A DNA stretch of 37,348 bases, taken from assembly GCF_000003605.2 (NCBI RefSeq), contig NW_003156234.1:694667-732014 (forward strand). The letters are read 5' to 3'. The notes beneath the pieces were generated by a model. That model saw only the letters and a list, made by a program, of their open reading frames with translations, did no database searches and was not told where the DNA came from. Below are positions 10,001 through 25,000 of the stretch, piece after piece (the first letter of the stretch is position 1; each line of letters starts with the position of its first letter). The DNA comes from Saccoglossus kowalevskii. Lineage: Eukaryota > Hemichordata > Enteropneusta > Harrimaniidae. The position numbers and the translations under genes were made by a program.

Positions 10001-13000
10001 GGTGAAATCGAGCAAAGATAATGTCATTATCCCTTCATGAATATTAATGAGATTGTATAATTCAGACAAATAAATAAGCAACAAAAAAGTAGAATATTGA
10101 CAAATTTAATGGTTGTGACATGGAAACAATTTTGCAAAGGTTTGTTCAAGCTGTAAACAATTCACCCATAAACAAAAATGAAGTAATGCAGATGGAATTG
10201 AAACATCTTTATCATCTGTACATATTAGTATTTGATTGATTTCACTTAGAGAACAATGTTCAGTAATATACGTAATGTCAGTTCTATGTTTTAATTAATA
10301 TACCCTATCACAATCAACATTAACAGTGGAGTACGTGCAACAGAATTTCGACAATAGAATCTAAATTTACATCCAGTAGTGGCAAAGTACGGCAAAGTAG
10401 TGGCAAAGTACGGCAAAGTAGTGGCAAATTCTACTCTGATTTTCTCATGCATTTCTTTGGTTGGCCAAATTCGTCAGACAAGGTAATAAATAAACCCCAG
10501 TATGCCAACACTCACCTGTCGCATGTATTGTTTACCACACCAGTGCTGTTACATTGACATGGCTCACACGGTAAAGACTCATTATACCGAAAGTAGTCCT
10601 CTTTGCATATGGTGCAGTTGTCGCCCTGGTAACCAGGGAGGCAGATACAAAGATGAGTTTCACTGTCACATTTATTATCAGATCCAGGAAGTTGACAACC
10701 AGGGCAATCATCTAACGAGAAAGAAAACAGAAAAGTTAGTTAGTACTACATTTTGTACATTAGTGTAAAGTTAGTTTTGTCAGGTACATGTACATCTCAG
10801 GCTAGTTTGCAGCCTGGAAAATTGCCCCTGTTTTGTCATAGCTACATTTTTGTAGGTCACACACATTTTTATTTTATTATGATTGCACTGATTAATGCTG
10901 GATGCATGAAGACGGGAAGAGCCACTGGTGGCGCTGTATACAATCGAGACCTATTAAGGCTTGCCGTAGCTCATTTAGATTTGAGAGTAAACTGCAGAAG
11001 CAGTTGTTAAATTTGGTGACCAGTTTAGTATGATAGAAAGCGTTTACAGTCTTCAAATAAACACAATAGATAGAGTGAGGGTAAAGACCGAATATACGCG
11101 ATTTCAGAGTTTCATAATAATTTCTATTAATAATTTCACTTTCAAATAATATTCATGAGATATGTGTACGTCATAAGCTTGTTAAAGGTTATTAGCATAT
11201 TGTGCACATGCTTTGGGCCCTTTTCCATATTCCACAACGCATGCGTCATCACAGTTAGATCAATTGAAGTTTATGTTTCATGCAACGTAACATTCAGCAC
11301 CGTCAATGGGGTTTCACCACATTGATGGCGCTGAACGTTGTCTTCATATTCGAAGCCCACACATAAACGACGCTATCAGATATATACACGCCAATTACCC
11401 ACCGACAGCTGAGAATTTCTACACACTCCCACCAAGTCATACGCTGTAATATGCAATTACAATTCTGGTTTCCCCATAACTCTGGATATATTAAGTATAT
11501 AATTGTGAAACCTGACATAGCGGAATCGCTGAAACTTTAACTGCAGTGATGGAATTATATCTCCATCAAAATAAATACAGAATGCAATGACAAACCACTG
11601 GTAATATATAGGACATGTACCAAGCAAACCAATATCACCAATATATATAAATACAGTTACTGCAGTTTGAGTTAAATTCAAATTTTGCACTACTGAGCAT
11701 GTCACTGCACATATATGCAATGCATTGTGGGAGATAACTTCAAATTTTGCACTACTGAGCATGTCACTGCACATACATGTATACGCAGTGCATTATGGGA
11801 GATAACTTCAAACTTTGTACTACTGAGCATGTCACTGCACATACATGTATACGCAGTGCATTATGGGAGATAACTTCAAATTTTGCACTACTGAGCATGT
11901 CACTGCACATATACGCAATGCATTATGGGAGAACATTTTCCTATTGTATAATGTAAGCTCAATTATTCGCTGGGTTTTACTTTCGCTAAAAGGTAAAAAT
12001 TTTCACTAAATGTGCCCTATTTTTTCTTTCACAAACCAGTGAATTTAAAACCTAGTGAATATCCTTTCAGCATCAAATACATGTAAGCTAAAACTAAACA
12101 CAGTGAATATTCAACTTTAACATTGTTTTTTAAAGGCCTATGACTAATGTTTGCATTGGTTGCTATGGTAACCAGTGGTCATCAGATCCAGATCGGTATT
12201 ATGGGACAAAAAAGTTATGTATGCATTTAATGTTTTTATTAATCCTAATATTGTTCAAGATTTGCAACAAATTTTTAATATTAGTATTAACTTGAATTCA
12301 ATTTTTTAAGTTACTTTTTTTTTATTTCCTTTTAGGTGATTTTGACAAGGCTTTTTTTTTCTTCATTTTAATTTGTACTACAGGATATTTATCAAAAGTC
12401 GGTCACAATTCAGGAAATTGAGTTTTCCGTGGACATGTTGATCATAAATCAGTGTCTGTGGCTTGGCATCTCTGTCTAAGTAGTGGTCTAAATGCATGCA
12501 ATGTAAAACATAATCATGGTAGTTAGCAAAAATGTTTTTTAATTTGAGCCTAGCTTAAATTCATGCATGACCCCATTCTGGTATTCATTTTTAGGTATTG
12601 TTTTTAGCAATAATTAGTTTACAGGTTACTGAAAGCTAGTACCAGAGATAATGCTTCTTATACTGAATATATTTTTCGAGTACGTAGCACAAAAAAGAAT
12701 AACAATATAGCTTCAAGCAATACCATATGTTATCTTTGGTATTACCCAAGAATGACCTTTTTATCATACTGTATTTACAACTGTATCTGTATGAAAATCG
12801 TAAAAATAAACACTAGAAAGAGGATGAGTGTGAATAGTAGCAGGTGAAATCTGTGAGAACAGTGGAGAGGACAGTGCACATACTCCGGTATGTGAAATAG
12901 CTATTGTTGTGAAATACGCTAATATTTGATGCAAGGGTTATTTTTGAAAAATTTTTAATATCCGAATTATCGACTCAAATTATTTCTAAAACTAAACAAG

Positions 13001-16000
13001 TACTCAGTAAATTTAGGAATGAAATATTTGTTATAGAATGTACTGGATCAAAGAATAACACTGGGGTCAACAAATAACAATGGTCAAATTATATGCATGG
13101 TGTGGATCAAATACCACAGAATATTATTACCACAGCTAATAATAGTGACATCATGAATATCACAGGTGCATGCTCATATACATGTAATTTTTAAATACAG
13201 CTGTATATACCGGTAAATTAATTGTTGCCAAGTTTTATTGTTTTGGAATTACTGTCAAAGCTGATTGGACTTTTTTCTTTGGCAAATAAAATTCAAATTC
13301 TTATTGATAGAGATTTCAACGTCCAGAAATTACCAGGGAGTGTGACCTCTTGAGGGTCATTACAGAATGTACATTTGTTTGTGCCCTGTTCGTCCCTATA
13401 CCAGTATATTGGGTGCATTTTAAATTGCACAATGAAGGCATGATGAATATGAACTTTGCACGAGTTAACAAATCCAGGTATCCATGGTTATGTAAATAAT
13501 TAATTACGTTACATAATACTATTTGTTATATTTGTTCTGCAAGTACAGAGATGTATTCATGGAAATACGCAAAAAGCACAAAGGAATTAAATGTACATGT
13601 AACCTGCTTATTCTAAGTCAGTGTTGCTGAATATCAACCATATTTTGTCTATTACATTTGTAGCTGTGCACTTCCAATAAAAGAGCATATCAACTGAGAA
13701 TATAAAACATGACTTATTTTGACTCCTGAGACACTAGTCTATCAGTTAAGTAAGCATATGCACTACTATATGTAATAGAACACAGTAATCCACTATTGCT
13801 ATTATTTCAAATTGCATTCAAGATTGTGTTCCTCACAAGAAATTTTTACATTTACAGTATTCCTACATGTATGAGAAATATACATCACTGTAAAACTTGA
13901 ACTAGACTGTTGTGTGCATGCATGAAATATATCCTTTACAAGAGTATATGTACATGTGTACTGCATTGCATCATTTTAATATATTAATAGTCATAGATAA
14001 CACATTGTTAAAACAGGAATTATATTTTTAGTATGAACAAACTTTTTGAATGCATTTTCTGAACTTGAACTTTGGACAGTTGCACATGTACATGTAAGGG
14101 CGCCAACGTTTTAGGCAAAAAAAGTGGAATTGGCCTTCGTTTTATTGAAATCATGTAGTGAAATATAAGGGTACTAAAGTGTCAGGTAAGGCATCAAGGT
14201 AATTGCCTTCATGGCCTCTGTCAATTCACTTCAAAGCTATGCATTTACATTTATCTCATCGACGAATACAAAATGGCTGTCATTGTTTCATGGAAACAAA
14301 TTCATATACAAGTACTTTAGTTTTTAATTTGCATTTTTGTAAATTAGAATTGTGCATCTTATGCTCCATGGTTTTGCTTTGCATGGTATTGTTTGCACTG
14401 TATGCAATGCACAGTTCACCAGGGCCTGTCAACATTTTTACAAAGACAATGTCTTTGATTTTTAGAACATTTTTTTTTTGGGCATAATTTCTCAATTTTA
14501 CTTCAATTGTCATGATAGCAATATGTTCATTTTACTGCAGGTGCTATCAGACTGGCACGGTATTGTCAGATTGTTGGATGAAGAGACAGGTACAAGTAAT
14601 ATTAAAAACCACCATTCAGTGAAAAGTGATAAAAGGTAACCATGGTTACACATAAATAATAAATTATGCCAAATTATGCCAAAAAAATATGCATGAGATT
14701 ACAAACTGAAATCTGCACACAGCCAAGGTTCTGGAGAATATACATGGATAATGTACTCTGTCTATTTTTAGACTGATTACCGTCCTTACATATTACATAT
14801 TTACATAAATTTACCTAATGATGTAAATTACATAATTTAACAAACAACTATATATTATACTCCCAATGAACTGTTTTTTAAAGTCCTGGAAGTTCTTAGT
14901 TCAGAGGAGTGCGTTTGGTTTTCATTAAATGTTCTCGTATTTGAACATTTTTTTTTAATGGAGACATCAATAGAATACATGTACTTGTGTAACTACAAAC
15001 TATTAAACAGTACTTACGGTAATAAACTTCCAGAGACACTTAAGTAACTGTCATTTTTGCAATTCAGTTCTCATTGTGTATTTAATTTTGAAGACCATAA
15101 GCATATATCATTTTATTATTTGTTATAATGTGAGTAATACATGTGTAAGATATACAAAACAATTATCAGTGTTTTTAACGGTTTATTAAAATTCAATTCA
15201 CATTTTGGTATCTACACAAATATGCAAAATAATTTCCATTGTACATGTATATAATTATTCTGTAATGTTCTGTCTATGTATAAAGATTGAAGTGAATTGC
15301 TCAAGGCAAGTATGATTCACATGTAGATATATATATATGAAATAGAATATGTCAAAAACAAAATGGCCATCTTGAATTTTGAAAGTGACCTGAATCAACT
15401 GAAAATAATTATCAAAACTTCTATCAAGTTTAAAAAAATCAAAGTGATGCATGCTCAAATCTGATGTCAAAATACCTGATTTTAGACAGTGTACTTTTAC
15501 AACACAAATGGCCACCAGTTGGCCATCTTTGGTGAATCACAAAATCACCACACATGCATGCATGTATAAAATAAGTTAAGTTATGGGAAGGTATGAAGAA
15601 AATTGATCTATAGGTGTCTGAGATACATGTACATGTACAGCTCCAGATGCACCCCCTTTGTTTGAGTGGGAACATAATCGTGATAATAAATAGGTATAAG
15701 TACTAAAAAAACTTGAGAAAGACATTAAATCACCGTTAAAGCAAGTCAGGTAATATTTAATTCAAGCTTTTTCTCAGAATTGCAGAAAAATAAAAAATAA
15801 AAATACAATTTTTATGATTTTTGGCTATACATAGATTTAAAAAACAAAAAGTAATACCATGACATGATAGAGCTCCTGTCGGTGCAACAGTGAAAAAAAC
15901 TGAAATAAGTCGGCCATCTTCGATCAGAAAATATTACGTATAATTTACAGTGTAGAAGATTGTACATATATGTTTGAAAACAACATCTATATTTATAAAA

Positions 16001-19000
16001 TATAAAGCAAATAACATGCAATACATGCTATTTTCAGAGCATGCTCCATCACAGACCCAATAATAGACTACCGTAAAATCTGTATTAGAAGCTGCATCAC
16101 TGATAGAAGTCATACCCATTTTTTTTGAACAATTGAAACCCCAAAATTCACCATTTCTCATATGTTTAGATGCTCTGATAGAAGCCACAACCTCTGTTGC
16201 ATTGTACTCCTGTGGAATACTTTATTTTCGCTGTAATTAATTTTCGCTGAAAAGGCTTTTTTGGGCGTTTTGTATGGAATTTATTTTCACTGATATTTGA
16301 TGAGTTTAATGTGAAATATAGGAAACAAAGTATATTCGCTGGATTTTATTTTCACGAAATCATCCCTCCAGCGAAAATAGCGAAAATAAATTCCAAGCGA
16401 AAATAAAGTATTCTACAGTATTTTACTAGAAGTCGCGGCTTCTAATACAGATTTTACAGTAATATGATGACGTTCAGAGAGTAAAATATTTCTAACGACA
16501 GTATAAGTGTCAGTTACCAGGAAATATTGTACATTTCAATGAGATTCAGTGATTTTAAGAATTGATGACCAAATTTGGGTGTGCAGATATATGACGCAGT
16601 TTTAGGGGTTGACCATTAGAATGTCTAAAAAGAATAAATTTGAAGAAAAAAATCAACACATAGAAAATGTAATGGACAGGGAAAATGTGAGAAACAGAAA
16701 GTACAATAATAAGTAGTACAGTAAGATCATCCTGCAAAAAAAATCAAGCTTAAAATTAAGTGAAGAAAAAAAGAAATACTTTATAAGTGTCCTCTCTCTC
16801 TAATGGGTCGATCACCTCTTTAGATGTGCATTTTCAATCACTATAAAAAATGCATATTTGTTTATGAGAGCTATTTTTTCAGAAATTTGTTTTAGATTAA
16901 GAATGAATATCATGAATTTTTTGAAAGCTAACACAATTAAAAAGTTGGCATGCGTATACATAAACAGTTTTAGAAACAGGAAGTCAGCATGCTGGGCAGC
17001 ACCAGCTGATCATCTAAATATCGTATGATTTCTATAATCATACATATGCTATTTACATGACCATAAATAGATATCGGTATGAATACATGATTATGCCAAC
17101 AAAACTGGTATTAATATTACAATGCGATGATTTGAGCAATTGGTTTTAGGTTCACGAAGGGAAAAAATGGGTTAAACTGGTATTTCACAAGTTCATGTCG
17201 ATTTCATTTAGCAAATTTTACTTTCTGTAAAATACTTTATTTTCGCTTGGTGTATCAATTTTCACTGTAGAAATGATTCAGTGGAAATAAAATCCAGTGA
17301 ATATACCTTTTTCCTATATTTTGCATTCAACTTGTCAAAAATCAGTTAAAATAAATTCCATACAAAACATCCAAAAAGTCCTTTCAGCGAAATTTAATTC
17401 CAGCTAAAATATTAGTATTTTACAGTACCAACGAAAATAGTGAAATTAAAAACCAGTGGATAATTGATGTGTTTTTCAGTAGATTAAAAATCTTGGTAAT
17501 TGAAGGGGGGAAAGGTTAACACAAATTGGAATGGGATGCAGACATTTAAAGAGGGGGAGTCGTCACCTGTGCATGCGTCAGATGGCTGTAGCTAGTCAAT
17601 GTTTACAAACAAGTGTATACCCATGAGCCTTTGCGTTTTTAGCGTGCATTGTTATCGTTGCTTGGGACTCAATTCAAGTGCGTGCGCAGGTGACGACCCT
17701 CCCACTTTAAGTTAAAAAACACTTTAACACAGCAAAAATTAAGGTATAATATTTGGTACAGTGAGCGCCCAGGAACAAAAAAATTTGGAACATGAATCCC
17801 TCCGGCGACGAAAAAAAACGGTGATAATAACCAAGGAGTGAGAGACTTTTTACCTCGCGACTGTATACTATTTTTTAAATTATTTACATATCAAACAGAC
17901 ATATATAGTAATATAATATTTTGATATTTGTTGTGTTATAGATACCATATGGCATTTTGCCCATTTTAAAATGCCGGAACACATCAGTCTATCAGATAGA
18001 GAGACTGTGGCTGGAATAATCAGCAGTTTGACCATGCAGTGGTTGCTGAATGCCCTTGTACACATAATAAATTAAATACTTGTCTCAGTGGACTAACATT
18101 TGTTAAAGTAGTTCATTTATTGGTTGCTGAACCAAAAAAAGTCAAATTTTTAATAATTGTTAAATAATCTATACAATCCTATTTGAAAAACCCATTACAT
18201 TACATGAATTCTCACTTGTTTGTAAAAACTCCAATATCATTTCCCAATGTTTGTTTGACAACAAATTTCTGGTATTATCAATGTATATTTGTTCTTAAAC
18301 ATTGATAATAATTATTTTATACTACAACAGAGATTCAATTTTAGCCTTTATTTTGATGCACTCATTTTTAACAGACGCACACGATAATCATCGACGAATA
18401 CTTTCATTTTTTGGTCTTTTATAATTAAATTTGGTGACTCCTTTTTATCTGAAGCATACTAATATTTATGAAGAATTCACGACACATCATATCTATTACT
18501 TCATCAGGAGTGCACTGTGACCCACTAAACTTAGCTGATTTACACAAGAAAGTGGGATTACCGGTACCATTGATTCTTTCATTATTTAACTGTATTGTGT
18601 CTACAATCTACACATACATTGCATCGTACAATTAATCAGCACTAAGCCACATTATATATTACCGGTATTATACATCTGTCACGGTAACGTTAAAGTTACA
18701 GCATGTCGTAATTTTGCAGAGTATTTTCATCTTACCATATAAGGAAATGCATGTTCCAAATATGGAATGATTACGCGCGTAAGTGTCCTCTAATGATAAA
18801 AACAAACATGGCTGCCATTAGAGTTTGGTTGATTCTGTTCTAAAATTTTTGGATTTTGGCATTCCCATGATGTATCCTTGGAAGGGGAAGATGTATAAGA
18901 GAGCTATGTGTCAGTCGATACTCTCGCTATACTGTCTTCGTGCAAACTTTGAGGTAATCTTGTAATAACCTCATATTATTACTAATTTAGGCAGAGGGTT

Positions 19001-22000
19001 TTCAATGTACATGTATGCAATAGTAAATTGATTTTTTGTGCAAAATGTAATTTAGCGATCATAATTTTCTTACAAGCAGCCTGTCGGCTGAGATAGCCCC
19101 GCTGTTAGCATTNNNNNNNNNNNNNNNNNNNNNNNNNNNNNNNNNNNNNNNNNNNNNNNNNNCATTTCATTTCCAGAATTCAAAAATATCACTTTTCACC
19201 AAAAATGACAAAACTATTCATCAATAGAATTAAAGATATCATTACAAAATGAACAAATCTGAGAGAGGTCCACATGTAGTACTTATATATGTATTATCAA
19301 AGCAATTGGACTTGTGGTTTTTAACAAGAAGTCGAAAATATCATTTTTTTATCAAAAATTACAAAAATAATCACCAAAATTAGAGAATTAAAAACAAAAA
19401 TTGGGTCACAAGTCAAAATTTGCACTTTTACGTTGATTCCCATCGTGAGATTACTGTAAAACATGTCTTTTCTGACCAAGGTTTGGGGATTTGTATACAG
19501 TAATCCGGAACATAAAAATCTGGGGCGCTTCTATTTTTTCTTTGTTTTTATGGAAGTGATAACTGCGCATTTGTTTTAGCATGCGACAGACAAGTATTGT
19601 GAAAACAGGAAATCAACAATGACATGAGAGCTTCGCTAAATCAACATTTTGCTATTAAGACATTTTAGCACAATTCGGTAAAATTGCATGCCGCTTTTTC
19701 AACATGTTTTACAGTATTTCTTCATATCTCAATATTTTGCTTGGTGACATAATAAGAAAAAGTTATTTATTACTATTATTGATGTGAATTCTAATATTGA
19801 GAAAAAAATTTAAAAAAATTAACATACATGTATAATTGAATATATCCAGGATGATATCAGTTATCAATATATATAATGGGAGGATTACTCCCATGATGCA
19901 TTGTGTATGCATGTCCAGTCACATGCTTAATACAATGTAAAAGTGAAAAATTTGGTTCGAACTGACTCAATCATGCGGGTTGTGTTTCATGTTACATTGT
20001 CTATTTCAATAAACCATGCATCATTATTTTTGGGGTCAGTACCCAGCATAGTCGCTGCAAGTTGTCAACTCTGATCAGCTTTAAATGCCTAAATCAACTT
20101 TTGTCACGTTTTCGCAAAATAAACTTGCATAATAATGTGATATTTCATTCAAGAATAATGATCAATTACATGTTCGATAATGAATTTACCTCTACCCAAT
20201 AAAAAAATAGGTCTTCTTGGCCAAAATTATCAAAGCAAAAAAAAATTAAAATATTAGACAATTTTCAAAGGGTAAAATTATAGCTCATCACTTATCTTTA
20301 GCAAGACTACTCTTAATCCAGGCGACATTTGTATCACCAATGTGTAAACAAGAACACGGTCATTTTAATGAACGGATCGCCCTAATCATTTCTAAAATTA
20401 AATAGAGACCAAGCACTGTAACGGCAAAATGGTAAGTGTAGGAATATTTACTGCAAATAATCATCCAAGCATGCAGGGACCACGAACAGATTCTATTAGT
20501 AATAAAAAGACGGTAAAAGCCTAGATCGCTCAATATTAGTGTCACTAGCACACAATACATGACACCGCTTTCTGTACGGCCGTGCACTTCAGAGTATTAA
20601 TTTAATAAACGACACCTGAACACATCACAAGTAAAGCCAATTAAGGGAGATTAAAAAGTCGCCATGAGAGATGTCATCATGCAAGTCTTTTACATGTACA
20701 CTGATTTAGAATACACAGTATATGAGAATATGCTAAAACACGTATGTTTAGCTAGTATTTTAGCTAATTTAACAAATTTCTAATGTCAAGATGTCGCTAA
20801 TTTAAAAGAATTAATATTCCTACAGTGAGATTGTTTTTGTATTGAACCAAATTCACTAAAATGACTTAAATAAAGAGTTTTACATTACTGCTGTTCGTTT
20901 GTAATACTGAGAAATAATAATAATCTTTATTATTATCTAATCTCTTTAGAATTTTGATATTAATATTAAAATAAAGTACAATAACACAAAACAGCAAAGA
21001 GGGATTATATTATGTGATGATTATTACTTGAGATATCAGTGGAAAAGTCAAAAATAGATTAATCATTATGCAAATTAGGTAATTAATATGCAAAGATTTT
21101 TACCTAAAACTAATCAGGTCTGCACATTGCCCTAGAGCATATACATGTATGTACCAAGTTCTATCAAAATCCAATGCATTATTATCAAAATATATTATTT
21201 TGTTCAATGTACCAAGTCAGAACAAAAAGCTGTCCATGAACGACCAAAACCGGGTTTTGAAAAGGCAGAAATGCTAGACTTTGATGTATTTTCCTTTACC
21301 TTTGAAAAAAGCCTCTTTTTGGCCATCTTGTGAACCTGGCTATTTCTTGTTACACAAGGAGAATAACAAATTATTGCTTATCAAAATTCAGACAGTCCAA
21401 CAAATAGAGGGGTTAAGTAGTACATGTACGCTGCCATTTGTTTTTCAGTGAAAAAGCTCATACAAAATTGCATTACTGTAAAACTATTCATTTTCACTGG
21501 CATTTAATTTCACTATTTAAATGTTTTGAGCAATTTCACAAACTTGGCAAGGAATAAAGAAATATCGTTATTCCATGAACATAACTTAGTAAATTTTACT
21601 TATTTGCAAAAATACAAAAATAAAAACCAGCGAATCATTAATGCGTTTACAGTACTGTAGAATACTTTATTTTCGCTTGGAATTTATTTTCGCTATTTTC
21701 GCTGAAGAGATGATTCCGTGAAAATAAAATCCAGTGAATATACTTTTTTTCTTATATTTCAAATTTAACTCATCAAAAATCAGTGAAAATAAATTTCATA
21801 CAAAATGCCCAAAATGCTTTTTCTGCGAAAATTAATTCCAGCGAAAATAAAGTATTCCACAGTATTTATTTATATATTTATTTAGTTAGATAGCTACATG
21901 TACTTAACTTAAAAATACATGTATAAGATTTATTTTATATTTTTTTATTACAAATTGTATTGCAGTGCATGACCTACATATACCGTAGTAATTATGAAAT

Positions 22001-25000
22001 ATACACCATATGGATCAATGCACACATTAAGTTAATTAAATAATTAGGTCACTGTAATTAATACTTTCATGTTATACACACAAACAGTTTAAGCAATAGT
22101 TGAATAAATTACCGCTATAATAAGAGTCATGTGACAGGCATCCTAAAAAGCAGATGCTACATGTACAAGATTTATTTTAACTCTAGAAATATTTGCGTTC
22201 TTTTGACCAAAATAGCCATTTTCAAAATTGACCACAAGATGTTTTGGAATCAGTTTAGCCATTTTCCCTTAAAGCAAAATCATGTGAACATGAAACCAGT
22301 CTAAACTGAACCCTTTGTGAACATGATACCTGTTTACAAAATTGCTAATTACTGGTACCAATTCAAGAATGAAAAAAAAAACATGTTGCTTATTGATATT
22401 TATTTGTCAAATTTTATTCCTTTCTACATGTCTACATTGTTTGAATCAATTTTTTTATGTGTTGTCTAAAAATGTTCATGTGAATTTCCCAACCTGAAAT
22501 TAAGCCTTACTTAAAGAATATGAGGAGCTCTTACTGTAAAATACTTTATTTTAGCTGGAATTAATTTTCGCGGAAAAGACTTTTTGGGTGTTTTGTATGG
22601 AATTTATTTTCACTAATTTTTGACGAGTTGAATGTAAAACATGGGAAAAACGGTTTATTTGCTGGATTTTATTTTCACTGAATCATTTCTTCAGCGAAAA
22701 TAAATTCCAAGCAAAAATAAAGTATTCTACAGTTTTCAACTTTGTTTTTCAATAATACTGTAACCACCAGTAATTCAGAATAGTTGGATTTTTGTCGACT
22801 AAAGTACAATATCAATCACTGTAGAAACTTCAATATCATAATCTTGAGAACTCTTGCCTGAACCTTTCAGAAAGTTTGTTTTGAGTGGTGCTGACTTACA
22901 TGTATATTATTTTGAATTTTCTAAAGTCAGAATGAACACAAAATGATATTATTTTAATAGTCATCTGTTCATGCCATACTTTACACATTGTGTTTTGAAA
23001 TGGCAATACAAATAATAGAATTAGTGGATCAGTATTACTGCAAAATACTTTAATTTACCTGGAATTAATTTTCACTGAAAAGAAAATTTCGGCAATATTG
23101 TATGAAGTTTATTTTCACAGGTTTTTAAATATTGAATGATAAAATATAGGAAAAAGGATATTTCCACTGGATTTTATTTTCACTGATTCAATCCTTTAGT
23201 GCAAATAACAAAAATTAAATTCCATGTAAATATAATGCATTTTACATTATACATGTAGTAATTAATAATTACACGTCCAGACTGAACTGATGTATTTACC
23301 GGTAGGAAATTATCAATTTTGAAAATTGTATACACTTTCCATGTACAATAAATCTTTCTTTGGCAGCCATTTTTGCAATGAAAATGGTAGAGAGAGAATA
23401 TATTTGAGAATGTTTTACCTACACAACTGAATACATTAATGCAAGAGTTTGTGAATGAAAATACAGATACTGAATAAATATAATGGAAAGCTGTGTATAA
23501 ATCTAATCAACACAGTGCATCAATACGTGTATTCCACCATAGACCCTACAATAGAATACAGTGTCTATGGTTCCACAAACTGTTATATTCACTAAACATG
23601 GAGTCATTTTACATGTACACATGATTTTGAATTGAAAATAGAAGAAAAAAGCCACCTCCCTCCCAATGGGTTGAATGCATTTGGTCAGTTCGAAATATAA
23701 CGATTTGTTTAAATCTTAGATAAAGGAACACCACTGTAATTGAATTACTTGTACTATAGCTATAGAGTTCTGGAAGCTACATTTGATTCAACTTTATTTT
23801 AAGCACCTAGCAAAGGTCTAACGGCAGGGCAGAGAGAAAAAAAATAGAATTAGCATACTCTCATATGTTGTGTTACATGTACATGCTTACTGTATATTTG
23901 TCACTGCTACGCTGCTGCTGCTAGAAAGTACTAGTCAAAACCTTGGAATTGTCGATGAGTTAATTATTCCTCGGCAATTTCAATGAGAGAATGATATTTA
24001 TTTCATGTTTGGGTTCATTAGATGAACAGGATGGATTGCTTACTAACCTAATCAGAACTGGCATCAAAGTGAATAAAATGATATGATCCAAATAATTCTA
24101 TTTTAATATAGAAGAATTTCGGATAAAATGTTGCCAGTTTTTAGACGCAAATTCAGGTTATGGCTTAACTGTTACTTTGTAATAAAAAACCCAATTTGCA
24201 CCCACCCATATCAAGGTAAGTCTATCGGCATGGCTACATAACAGTTAACTTGATCTGTACAATCTGTATATTTCATTTGAAATCATTTCCATAAATTTGT
24301 ACATATTTGTAAATAATTAACAAGTATTTGAATTCCAGTATTTAAAAAACAATTATATTTGTCTTTCGCCAAAACCAAAGAGTCTCCTGATGAAATGATT
24401 TTGAGGCAAAACACTGGTATTACATGTATTTCATTCACCACAAGAGTAGAAGATATAGAGTTCCCCTTAACTTGCTGGTTAATTTATACCAATATAATAT
24501 AGAGAGAATGAAATTTGTAGCAGAGATTGAAAATTTATAAATAAACAAATTTGACCTTGCTTTTATTTTAATTTTCAAAAAAGCAGTGAAAAATTACTAC
24601 AATATAATTGTGAATTTTATGACGGCATGAATGGGTTTTATGAAAATTGATAAAAAATTGATAAAACATTTACCCTGGAAAATCCTTTGCTGCATCCAAT
24701 TCCAAAGAAGAGCCTTATGTATTTGCTATAGAAATTATTTAGTAATGCCCATTACCCACAAGTCTTTGCAGGTTTCCTTTATAGTCATTGGTTGATTTAC
24801 TGACATGCATTACTACACGTGCTGTGATTGGTCAAGTTGTTGTCAACAGAAATATATATAAAACAATTAGTAAATATTTTATATAAATAAATGCATGCCT
24901 TTACAAAATTCACAGTATCATTTGTGATGTTCTTTTACTTTGACATTTTATGTAGGCAAGAATTTTTTTTTTATGGAAACTTTTGAAATCCAAGGACAAA

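Noticed and set aside
10502-10768. 88-codon plus-strand frame rich in Cys and His
   Set aside because: It is antisense to MEGF9 exon 2; the minus strand has the EGF pattern and correct splice sites.
14203-14513. Open frames on both strands (94 and 77 codons)
   Set aside because: They overlap each other, are rich in Phe/Leu/Cys or Lys/Asn from composition, and have no domain or splice context inside MEGF9 intron 1.
15255-16188. Cluster of overlapping minus-strand open frames
   Set aside because: They lie in a dispersed ATGGCCATCTTG-type repeat, share no domain, have no splice logic and are interrupted by stops relative to each other.
18808-18960. ATGGCTGCC start-like word followed by CTTTGAGGTAATC donor-like site, considered as a first exon
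   Set aside because: The frame stops after 11 codons (TAA), and no matching downstream exon is seen before the N gap.
19950-19966. GGTTCGAACTG resembling a tRNA B box
   Set aside because: No A box at a suitable distance upstream, no cloverleaf arms and no poly-T terminator in place.
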